Made by a program: the position numbers and the translations under genes. A stretch of DNA of 10,075 nt from Acidobacteriota bacterium (GTDB lineage Bacteria; Acidobacteriota; Thermoanaerobaculia; Multivoradales; SZUA-115), in NCBI GenBank assembly GCA_003231035.1, contig QIHU01000610.1:1-10075 (forward strand), given 5' to 3'. Every line of letters begins with the position of its first letter. Positions within the stretch are counted from its first letter, which is position 1. The notes beneath the pieces were generated by a model. That model saw only the letters and a list, made by a program, of their open reading frames with translations, did not search any database and was not told where the DNA came from. This document shows positions 1 to 6,772 of the stretch, in pieces.

Positions 1-1
1 C

Positions 2-550
2 GCCGGACAGGTGTTGATCTTGACCAAGGCGCTGGGTACCGGTGTCTTGCTCCATGCCGACATGCAGGCGAAGGTGCGCGGGCCCTGGTTGCAAGCGGCG
101 TTTGCTTCGATGCTGCGCGGCAATGGCGAGGCCGCCGAGGCGGCTCGCGCGGCGGGGGCGGTGGCCGCCACGGACATTACCGGTTACGGCTTGGCGGGTC
201 ACTTGGCGGAGATGCTGCGCGCCAGCAACGCCAGCGCGACGATCGAAGTGGCGCTGTTGCCGGCCCTACCTGGCGCCCTGGAACTCCTTGCCCGCGGCGA
301 GCGCAGCACCTTCCATCCGCAGAACGAGCACTGCCGCAAAGGGATGTTGATCGCGCCTCAGTTGAACGGCGATCCCAGAGTTGAGTTGCTCTTTGACCCT
401 CAGACCTCGGGCGGCTTACTCCTCGCTGTTGAGGCAAGACGCGGCGGCGAGTTGATCGATTTGCTGCGCCGCGCTGGCGACGACGCGGCGGTGGCCATCG
501 GTCGGGTCGAGGAGCGGCGTGAGGATGGAGCCCTGATCGTCGTCGAGTGA
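2..550 (+). CDS. selD: Selenide, water dikinase (selenophosphate synthetase), C-terminal part
   Basis: Makes selenophosphate from selenide and ATP, the selenium donor for selenocysteine and selenouridine. The window holds only the last 182 codons; the frame is open to the left edge, and the N-terminal catalytic Cys/Sec-Lys region lies outside. Recognisable family blocks are LTKALGTGVL near the start of the fragment, TDITGYGLAGHLAEM in the middle and LLFDPQTSGGLLLAV towards the end, all typical of the AIRS-like ATP-binding fold. The stretch ADMQAKVRGPWLQAA after GTGVL resembles, from memory, the SelD version fused behind a pyridine-nucleotide disulfide oxidoreductase domain, rather than stand-alone E. 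coli-type SelD; this cannot be checked here. It ends at TGA 548-550. No selenouridine synthase or other selenium gene follows on the same strand. Confidence 0.93.
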   Translation, partial: AGQVLILTKALGTGVLLHADMQAKVRGPWLQAAFASMLRGNGEAAEAARAAGAVAATDITGYGLAGHLAEMLRASNASATIEVALLPALPGALELLARGERSTFHPQNEHCRKGMLIAPQLNGDPRVELLFDPQTSGGLLLAVEARRGGELIDLLRRAGDDAAVAIGRVEERREDGALIVVE

Positions 551-587
551 GGGACGGGCGCTCGGGTGGCATTGGCCCCCACCGCAC

Positions 588-617
588 TTGACGCGCAGGT
601 CGGTGGTCTGCTACCGT
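588..617 (+). promoter_or_regulatory. Weak sigma70-like promoter candidate
   Basis: TTGACG at 588-593 is close to the -35 consensus. It is followed after 18 bases by TACCGT at 612-617, which keeps only the first two and last T/A positions of a -10 box. It lies at the start of the AT-richer patch and would give a leader of over 220 bases before the oxidase start. The poor -10 makes this only a candidate; the true promoter could lie anywhere in 590-840. Confidence 0.25.
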
Positions 618-839
618 GATTTCTATCAAATAGAGCTAATGCCCTGTTGGCGCTAAGTCAATAGGTGGAGAGCGTGTCCGAGCAGCGGCACACCCTCTTC
701 GACAGAGAGTCAGCGTTCCTGGATTGGAACGTTGGGCGGGTCACTCTCTTGGGTGGACCTTGCTCTTCCTGGGAGTCAGTCCGTGGGTCGGCGCGCATTG
801 GCGGAGTTTGAGGTGTCGTGGCACAGGTATTTCCAACCT

Positions 840-844
840 GGAGG
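840..844 (+). promoter_or_regulatory. Shine-Dalgarno site of the multicopper oxidase
   Basis: GGAGG lies six bases before the ATG at 851. It decides the start: the reading frame is open further upstream to a GTG at 818, but that codon has no comparable site. Starting at 851 places the twin-arginine motif at the N-terminus, where it must be. Confidence 0.85.
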
Positions 845-850
845 AAAACG

Positions 851-2953
851 ATGAGCCCAAGCAGAAGAGATTTCGTCAAACTCGGAATCGCCGCGGGAGG
901 ATCCAGCCTCTTCGCCGGATCGAGCGCACTGGCGCGGAATCGCGAGTTCAGAGAGGAGCTGCTGAAGTTCCTCTGCCCGCCGGACGACCGGGCCCGGGAG
1001 CTCAACGATCAGCCGCCGAGTCCCGAGGCTCGTCCCTTCGTCACCCCGCTCTTCATTCCACCGGTGATGGAGCCGATGTACACCTGGGACCAGAAAGCGG
1101 GATGGAAGGGCTGGGACCTGAAGAGCGGCAGGTGGCGAACCGCGGCTCCCAACCCGTTGCCCGATCCCGAGGCCCACCAACGCTACGACGAGTTTCATCC
1201 GCGCAAGCTCTATGAGATCCACGAGCAGGAATTTCGCTGGTCGTACCACATCGATCCTCCCTATACGGTGCACAAGAACAACCAGCCGCTGGGCAGTTGG
1301 TCGTGGGGTTTTTCGTCGCCGCGGTTGCGCGATCCTGGCACCGGTCGGCCGATCGTCACTCCGTCGACACCCGGTCCCACCTACGCGGCGCGCTACGGCG
1401 AACCGGTCTTGGTTCGTCGCTTCAACAACCTACCGACCACGGGCCACGCCAAGGTGCGCTTCGCGCTGCCCTCGACCACCACCCACCTGCACAACGCCCA
1501 CACCGCTTCGGAGTCGGACGGCAACCCCCAGGACTGGATCGATTCAGGGGAGTTCTGGGACCACCACTACGCCAACTTCCCTCTCGGCTTCAATCCGCTC
1601 GAGAAGCTCACCACGCTGTGGTATCACGACCACCGTCTCGACTTCACCGCCGCCAACGTCTATGCCGGCTTGGGCGGTTTCTACTTCCTCTTCGATGAGG
1701 AAGACACCGGTGACGAGAACACCGGTTGGCGACTGCCGAGCTTCCCCGAGTACGACATCCCGCTCTTCCTGCAAGACATCCGATTCGGCTACGACCCGAG
1801 CGTCGATCCGGCCGCTTTGGTCCAGTTCGACAATTTCAACACCGACGGCATGTTGGGCGATCGCATGACCGTCAACCGCGTCATCACCCCCTTCTTGAAG
1901 GTGGCGCAGCGCAAGTATCGCTTCCGCATCCTGAACGCCGGTCCGTCGCGCTTCTATCAACTCTTCATGCGCGCCACCAGCGGCGGCAAGGAGAGCTTCC
2001 CGCACTTCTTCATCATGACCGGCGACGGCAACTTCCAGCCCGAGCCGGTGTGGTCGGAGAGCCTATTCTTGGGCGTCGCGCAGCGGGTGGATGTGATCAT
2101 CGATTTCTCGCAGTACAAGGCGGGGGATCACGTGGTTCTGCACAACCTGCTAGAGCAAGTCAACGGTGCCGGCCCCTCGGGACGTTGTCTCGACTTCGGC
2201 GATCCCGAAGGCTTCCTCATGCGTTTCGAGGTCACCGACGAGAGGCCGGAGGACGCCAGTCGGGTGCCTACCTATTTTCGACCCTTCCCCGAGGTCGACC
2301 TCAAGGAAGTGAAGCAAAAAAGGACCTGGGTATTCGACTACGACGGCGGCCTGTGGACGATCAACGGAAAGGTCATGGATCCCAACCGGATCGACGCCGG
2401 CATTGAGCAAGACACAGCCGAGATCTGGACCTTCCGCAATGGCGGCAACGACTGGTCCCACCCGATCCATAGCCATTTTACGGAGTTCCTGATCACCGAG
2501 GTCAACGGTAAACCGTTTGGCGCCGAGCACATCGAGACGATCGGCAACATCAGCGACTCGGGGCAGAACCGCTGCGGCAATTTTGCCCGCACGTCGCTCA
2601 AGGAATACCTGGGACTCCCGGCGAAGGAGCGCGGTCCCCTGGCTGTTTTCATGGGCGGCAAGCGTCGCGACGTGGCCAACTTGTTGCCCGGTGATGAGAT
2701 CAAGGTTTTCATGCGCTGGCGTGACTTTCTGGGCAAGCACGTCATGCACTGTCACAACGTCGTGCATGAGGATCACGCGATGATGATCCGCTGGGACATT
2801 GTGGAGCCTGGCAAGGGTTTTCTTGAGTCGAGGACGACTTCCGAAGTCTACGGGCAAGAGAAATACGCCCCACCCTTCCCCGACGACCGGCCGCCGTCCA
2901 AGGATCATCTGGAGGAAAGGCCGCGCAACCCGACGCAGCAAGACGGAGAATGA
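851..2953 (+). CDS. Tat-exported multicopper oxidase
   Basis: Copper enzyme that takes single electrons from a substrate at a type 1 copper and reduces O2 to water at a trinuclear cluster. The 700-residue product begins with SRRDFVKLG and a hydrophobic stretch, a twin-arginine signal, so it is exported folded. All four ligand blocks are present: H212-L-H214 (in HLHNAHTASESDG), H259-D-H261 (WYHDH), H537-P-I-H540-S-H542, and H633-C634-H635 with H639 and M644 (HCHNVVHEDHAMM). That is ten His, the type 1 Cys and a Met axial ligand, as in CotA and bilirubin oxidase-like enzymes. It is longer than CotA (about 510 residues): roughly 110 residues precede the first cupredoxin domain, and a charged Pro-rich tail follows the last block. 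The next gene, 61 bases on, is a SCO-like protein, fitting copper loading. The substrate cannot be told; metal, phenol or an electron-transfer protein are all possible. Confidence 0.93.
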   Translation: MSPSRRDFVKLGIAAGGSSLFAGSSALARNREFREELLKFLCPPDDRARELNDQPPSPEARPFVTPLFIPPVMEPMYTWDQKAGWKGWDLKSGRWRTAAPNPLPDPEAHQRYDEFHPRKLYEIHEQEFRWSYHIDPPYTVHKNNQPLGSWSWGFSSPRLRDPGTGRPIVTPSTPGPTYAARYGEPVLVRRFNNLPTTGHAKVRFALPSTTTHLHNAHTASESDGNPQDWIDSGEFWDHHYANFPLGFNPLEKLTTLWYHDHRLDFTAANVYAGLGGFYFLFDEEDTGDENTGWRLPSFPEYDIPLFLQDIRFGYDPSVDPAALVQFDNFNTDGMLGDRMTVNRVITPFLKVAQRKYRFRILNAGPSRFYQLFMRATSGGKESFPHFFIMTGDGNFQPEPVWSESLFLGVAQRVDVIIDFSQYKAGDHVVLHNLLEQVNGAGPSGRCLDFGDPEGFLMRFEVTDERPEDASRVPTYFRPFPEVDLKEVKQKRTWVFDYDGGLWTINGKVMDPNRIDAGIEQDTAEIWTFRNGGNDWSHPIHSHFTEFLITEVNGKPFGAEHIETIGNISDSGQNRCGNFARTSLKEYLGLPAKERGPLAVFMGGKRRDVANLLPGDEIKVFMRWRDFLGKHVMHCHNVVHEDHAMMIRWDIVEPGKGFLESRTTSEVYGQEKYAPPFPDDRPPSKDHLEERPRNPTQQDGE

Positions 2954-3002
2954 CCGGCCGCGAAGAGCTAGGACCGCAACTCCATCTAGATAGAGAGAAC
3001 TC

Positions 3003-3008
3003 AAGGAG
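3003..3008 (+). promoter_or_regulatory. Shine-Dalgarno site of the SCO-like gene
   Basis: AAGGAG ends six bases before the ATG at 3015, an optimal distance. The 61-base gap from the oxidase stop shows no terminator, so the two genes are probably on one transcript. Confidence 0.75.
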
Positions 3009-3014
3009 AGAGGC

Positions 3015-3704
3015 ATGAGCCAGAGCAGAAGAGACCTACTGGTGGCCGGCGCCGCCGCGGTTTCCGCCTCGTTGGCGGCAAGGCCGCTAGCGGCGGCGGA
3101 GTGCGCACGACCGGCGCGCTCGCGCGGAATCCATTCCGACTACTTTCCTAATGTCGTCTTGACCACCCACACCAACCAGCGGGTCCTGTTCTACGACGAT
3201 CTGTTGCAGGGCGGCAAAACGGTTCTGATTCACTGCATGTCGGTGGGCGCGGACAACCACTATCCGGTGTGCGACAACCTCTCGAAGGTGCAGTCTTTTC
3301 TCGGAGACCATTTGGGCCGCACCGTTTTTATCTACTCGCTCTCGGTCGATCCTCTCCGCGATACGCCCGCGGCACTGCACGCCTTCGCGCGCCGTCAGGG
3401 TGCCCGCCCCGGCTGGCTCTTCTTGACCGGCGCGAGCGCGGATGTCGAGTTGCTGCGCCGCAAGCTGTTTGCTCAAAACGGCCCGCACGAACACGGTGTG
3501 GAGCCTGCCAAAGACTGTTCGGTGGGGCTGGCGCGCTACGGCAACGAATCCATCGGTCTGTGGGGGGCCTGCCCGGCCAAGGCCAATCCGGAGTGGATTG
3601 CCCGCCGCTTGTCCTGGGTTCGACCGCGGCAGCCGCCCGTGGCCGGGCTCTCGACGGGGGCCGCCAAACGGCGGGGTCCCCATCCCGATACCTGGAGATC
3701 GTGA
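3015..3704 (+). CDS. SCO1/SenC-like thioredoxin-fold protein with altered metal ligands, Tat signal
   Basis: Related to SCO proteins, which deliver copper to, or reduce, copper sites such as CuA of cytochrome oxidase. The 229-residue product starts with SRRDLLVAG and an Ala-rich stretch, a twin-arginine signal much like that of the oxidase before it. Family hallmarks are the SVDPLRDTPAALHAFA segment and the GWLFLTGASADVELLRRKLF helix region. The usual CPxxC-type copper motif is not intact: where CxxxC is expected there is H82-YPV-C86, with an extra Cys at 74 and about three inserted residues. The region where the third ligand (His) is normally found reads KDC168SVGLARYGNE, with Cys-Ser instead; H158 and H160 lie ten residues earlier. 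It may bind metal with a different ligand set, or act as a thiol-disulfide or docking partner. Family membership is firm; the ligand assignment rests on a by-eye alignment. Confidence 0.85.
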   Translation: MSQSRRDLLVAGAAAVSASLAARPLAAAECARPARSRGIHSDYFPNVVLTTHTNQRVLFYDDLLQGGKTVLIHCMSVGADNHYPVCDNLSKVQSFLGDHLGRTVFIYSLSVDPLRDTPAALHAFARRQGARPGWLFLTGASADVELLRRKLFAQNGPHEHGVEPAKDCSVGLARYGNESIGLWGACPAKANPEWIARRLSWVRPRQPPVAGLSTGAAKRRGPHPDTWRS

Positions 3705-3768
3705 CGAATGTTCGTTTCCGACCTGGCGCTTCGAACCTGCCCACTCCGACTGCCATAGGACAGCCACC

Positions 3769-6138
3769 ATGAAAATTGCTTTTCACCTCGTTGGGACGGC
3801 CCTATTGCTCTTGGGCCTGACTTTGGCCGCGCCATCCTTCGCTCAAACGGCCGCGGAGTGCAACCTTTCGTTCGATCCGACCCAGATCTGCACCGACCTG
3901 CCCTGTGAGTACACCGTTGAGAAACCCTACTGCTATGAACCACCGTGTGCTCCGGGTACGGTACCGATCACCTGTCCGTGCGCCTGTCCGCCCGGACAAG
4001 CGGACTGCATCTGCCCCGGATCGACCTTTCGCGGTGCTCCGCCGTACGTCTGCCACCCTTACCCGCAACCGCGGCCGCAGACTTCGCGACAGTGCACCAT
4101 TCGGGAAGCGGATGGCTATCTGACCCGGGTCAACACCGGCGAAGGAAAGACACCACCCAGTAATCCTTTCGATTACCGGACCTTTCCGGGCACCAACCTT
4201 CTCCCCAACGTCTACACCGACGCCTTCGACGGTCAGGGCAACGCGATGCCCAACACCCTGCCCTCGACGCCCAAGATCCCGTATAACCTCCACGACGGAG
4301 ACCCGGTGGTCAACGAGATCGATCCGCGATCGCCCATCGACGATCTCGGATCGATCTTCAACTCGATCCTCGAAGGGCAGATCGCGCAAGTGATCGAACT
4401 CACCGAAACCAAGGACCGGGCGCGGGGTGGCGATTGGACCGACTACGACGAGGGCGAGCTCTCCTTCAAGAAGAAGGCCCTGCGGCAAGACCTGCGCGCT
4501 GCCCTCGACATTATCGAGGGCGAGCCGGTGCCCTATCGCGCCTACAGCGGCTTTCCCCTCTTGCACTACACCGGTCCGCAAAAGGTGAAGCGGGTGGTGC
4601 CCATCCATGACCAAGAAGGCAAGCTGGTGGGAGGCAATGTTGACGTTCACCAAATTTGGTACGACCAGCACATCGAATCGGATACGGCCTTCATCGATCC
4701 CTCTTCCATCATGCCGATGGACGCCGATGGCAACATCCTTGTGAACGTGCCCTGGACCGTCACCTACACCGTCGACGTGCTCAATCGTGGCCACGACGAC
4801 TTCTCACCTTTCGTCACCTACACCGATTACCTGCCCAATCCGGACGACCCGGCGCAACCCTTCAAGAATCCCAAGAAGCCGCCCAACATCGGTATGGATC
4901 AGAGCTTCTTTAACATGGAGGATGGCACCAGGACGGTCTTCAAGATCAAGATGACCTACCCGAAGTACCTGAACCTGGTCTATACCTGGGGCTGGCGATT
5001 TCATCCGCCGCGCATCCAGGTGATGGAGAACGCAACCAAGAAGATAGGGCTCAAGGCGCTCCAGAATGGCGATGGCATCTGCCCCAAGTCTTACGCCGGC
5101 TGCACCCTGCCGCAACTGGAGCAAGCGGTCTTCTGCAACCCCAACAATCCGCGGCTCGAACCGGCACCGTACAGCGGTCCCGGCGCCACCAACACTTGCA
5201 ACATCCCTGATCTTCCCAACTGCCACTCGGTCCAGTGCGCGCCTGGGCAGAAGCGCTTCGACGAGGAGGGCAATCCTACCCAGTGCGAGCAGAACAAGCT
5301 GTATGCCATTGGTAGGATCGGCGACTTCTCGCCAGCCAAACGGATGTGGTTGAACCTACGCCAGGCGATGGCCGAAGCCGAGCGCGGGGCGTACAACCGG
5401 GCCAAACAGATCATCGAGGGGGAAGTACGACCGGCCTTTCTCGCTTGGCAAGACCGCACTGTGTTGCCCTGTTTCAAACGCGATGGAGGCGGCAACTGCG
5501 TCGATCCTTGTCTACAACACGATAGCCGGGGCCGGTGCCTCCAGGGGTTGGAGCCGGAGAAAGGGTCCGACATCACCATCCTCTACGTCAACAACACCAT
5601 TTACGGTCAACTCACCCAGGGCGGCTGGGTGCGGTGGCCGGAGTGGGAGAGTCGTTACAACGAGTGGCGGAAGGAGTTCGATCTGTTCGAGGCCGCGTCG
5701 CCCTTGTGGGAGGAGGAGCTTGAGGAACTTGTCGCTGAGGTGCCGCCCGGTGCGCCTCTCACCCAGGAGGCACCGCAGCGGCCGCGACGGCCACCGGGCC
5801 CCCCCATCCTCCACGTCACGGCCTACAACGCCGACACCTTTCCGCACTCCTACACGATCGCTGACTTCGGCGGCGTCCGCAGCTGGGAGAACCAGTTCAA
5901 ATCGTCGGTCAAGGTGGCCGGTTCCGGCTGTTGGTTCACCTTCGGTCGGGCCTACTGGTGGTTGCCCGCCGGGGGCGGCTTGAACGGTTTGCTCTGCGTG
6001 CCGCCGGCCGCGAGCGCCGATCAGGGGCCCGGCACGCACCGTTTTGAGGTTCAGTTCAACTTCGAAGCCTCGCGCCGCCTGCGCTTCTATCAGTTCGACC
6101 CGATGCACCACGATGTGGCTATTTACTCGATTCACTAG
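3769..6138 (+). CDS. Large secreted cysteine-rich protein of unknown function
   Basis: I do not recognise this 789-residue protein. The start at ATG 3769 is chosen because it gives a clear Sec signal peptide (hydrophobic residues 7-21, likely cleavage after SFA25); the frame is open for 109 codons further upstream, inside the previous gene. Only a weak AGGA at 3757-3760 precedes it. Mature residues 31-109 contain 12 Cys, including C69-P-C-A-C73 and C80-I-C82, with many Pro. A second cluster of seven Cys spans 438-506 and a third of four spans 568-590; two more sit in a beta-rich C-terminal part with an aromatic run (GRAYWWLPAGG). A Pro/Glu-rich linker precedes that part (about 645-680). Segment 325-420 (VPWTVTYTVDVLNRGHDDF and beyond) looks beta-sandwich-like. 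No haem CxxCH motif or transmembrane helix other than the signal is seen. Its position inside the copper gene set suggests an extracytoplasmic partner or scaffold, or a metal-binding protein rich in disulfides. Confidence 0.85.
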   Translation: MKIAFHLVGTALLLLGLTLAAPSFAQTAAECNLSFDPTQICTDLPCEYTVEKPYCYEPPCAPGTVPITCPCACPPGQADCICPGSTFRGAPPYVCHPYPQPRPQTSRQCTIREADGYLTRVNTGEGKTPPSNPFDYRTFPGTNLLPNVYTDAFDGQGNAMPNTLPSTPKIPYNLHDGDPVVNEIDPRSPIDDLGSIFNSILEGQIAQVIELTETKDRARGGDWTDYDEGELSFKKKALRQDLRAALDIIEGEPVPYRAYSGFPLLHYTGPQKVKRVVPIHDQEGKLVGGNVDVHQIWYDQHIESDTAFIDPSSIMPMDADGNILVNVPWTVTYTVDVLNRGHDDFSPFVTYTDYLPNPDDPAQPFKNPKKPPNIGMDQSFFNMEDGTRTVFKIKMTYPKYLNLVYTWGWRFHPPRIQVMENATKKIGLKALQNGDGICPKSYAGCTLPQLEQAVFCNPNNPRLEPAPYSGPGATNTCNIPDLPNCHSVQCAPGQKRFDEEGNPTQCEQNKLYAIGRIGDFSPAKRMWLNLRQAMAEAERGAYNRAKQIIEGEVRPAFLAWQDRTVLPCFKRDGGGNCVDPCLQHDSRGRCLQGLEPEKGSDITILYVNNTIYGQLTQGGWVRWPEWESRYNEWRKEFDLFEAASPLWEEELEELVAEVPPGAPLTQEAPQRPRRPPGPPILHVTAYNADTFPHSYTIADFGGVRSWENQFKSSVKVAGSGCWFTFGRAYWWLPAGGGLNGLLCVPPAASADQGPGTHRFEVQFNFEASRRLRFYQFDPMHHDVAIYSIH

Positions 6139-6772
6139 CCAGCCGGGGCGATGGAGGCGCCTCGGTGCTCCAGTGCGGGCGGGCGCCCTGCTCCTATGCA
6201 CCCTGGCTTTCCTGGCCGCCGTCCCCAGCCAGCACCAGCACCACCACCACCAACAACAACACCCCATGGGGAGCGGGGAGCACTACTCACGAGTGCGGAC
6301 CTCGTACCGGGTCCCCGACGTCACCCTGGTCGATCGAACCGGCGCCACGGTATCTCTGCGCAAACTGCTGGAGGTCGACGAACCGGTCCTCCTTCAGTTC
6401 ATCTTTACGACCTGCACCACCATATGCCCGGCGATGAGCGCCACCTTCGCGGCGGCGCGGCAGGAGCTGGCGGGGGATCGAGTGCGGATGATCTCCATCA
6501 CCATCGATCCGCACCACGACACCCCTGAGCGGCTACAAGACTACGCCTCGCGCTACGGAGCCGGTCCTGGTTGGTTCTTCCTTACCGGTGAGCTGGACGA
6601 CATCCAAACCGTGCAGAAAGCATTCGACGCCTTCTGGGTCAACAAGATGCAGCACCAGCCGCGGACCTACTTGCGGCGCTCGTCCGGCGAGCCGTGGCTG
6701 CGCCTTTCCGGTCTTCTAAGCTCGGCGCAACTGGTGGCCGAGCAGGAACACCAGGAACACCAGGCCGAGTGA
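6113..6772 (+). CDS. SCO1/SenC family copper chaperone with His-rich tract
   Basis: Extracytoplasmic thioredoxin-fold protein of the SCO family, expected to bind copper through two Cys and one His. With the ATG at 6113 the product has 219 residues. C101-TTI-C105 in FIFTTCTTICPAMSATF is the canonical motif, ITIDPHHDTPERLQDYA is the conserved DTPE segment, and H181 in NKMQHQPRTYLR is the likely third ligand. A signal peptide or anchor (VRAGALLLCTLAFLAAVPS) is followed directly by six His within residues 41-50, mixed with Gln; the C-terminus is also His/Glu/Gln-rich (EQEHQEHQAE). The ATG overlaps the end of the previous gene by 26 bases. GTG 6173, behind a distant GGAGG at 6153-6157, is an alternative start giving a compact signal peptide. 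It differs from the first SCO-like protein of this cluster in keeping all usual ligands and in using Sec rather than Tat export. Confidence 0.9.
   Translation: MWLFTRFTSQPGRWRRLGAPVRAGALLLCTLAFLAAVPSQHQHHHHQQQHPMGSGEHYSRVRTSYRVPDVTLVDRTGATVSLRKLLEVDEPVLLQFIFTTCTTICPAMSATFAAARQELAGDRVRMISITIDPHHDTPERLQDYASRYGAGPGWFFLTGELDDIQTVQKAFDAFWVNKMQHQPRTYLRRSSGEPWLRLSGLLSSAQLVAEQEHQEHQAE
6230..6262 (+). repeat. CAC/CAG/CAA codon run encoding a His/Gln tract
   Basis: Eleven consecutive codons of the form CAN encode QHQHHHHQQQH just after the signal peptide of the second SCO protein. The run is in frame and mixes CAC, CAG and CAA. It is a probable metal-binding linker and could vary in length by slippage. 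Confidence 0.8.

Larger units (their letters stand above)
551..850. other. Intergenic region before the multicopper oxidase operon
   Basis: About 300 bases without a convincing gene. Short open frames exist on both strands but none has a start, ribosome site or protein of recognisable character. The part around 611-665 is clearly richer in A and T than its surroundings, as expected of a promoter region for the downstream operon. A short imperfect hairpin (GGTGG at 565-569 with CCACC at 579-583) lies just after selD, but it has only five pairs and no T tract, so I do not call it a terminator. No tRNA-like or riboswitch-like fold was seen by eye. Confidence 0.6.

Noticed and set aside
818..850. 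Upstream GTG start for the multicopper oxidase
   Set aside because: The eleven extra residues lack a ribosome site and would bury the twin-arginine motif; ATG 851 has GGAGG six bases before it.
724..1215. Open frame of 163 codons over the start of the oxidase
   Set aside because: Arg/Gly-rich shadow frame without a ribosome site, mostly inside the oxidase gene.
3442..3768. N-terminal extension of the Cys-rich protein into the preceding gene
   Set aside because: It overlaps the SCO-like gene in another frame, and the ATG at 3769 begins a clear signal peptide.
3802..4794. Minus-strand open frame of 330 codons
   Set aside because: Lies wholly antisense to the Cys-rich gene; its composition is that of a shadow of GC-rich coding DNA, and no motif is recognisable.
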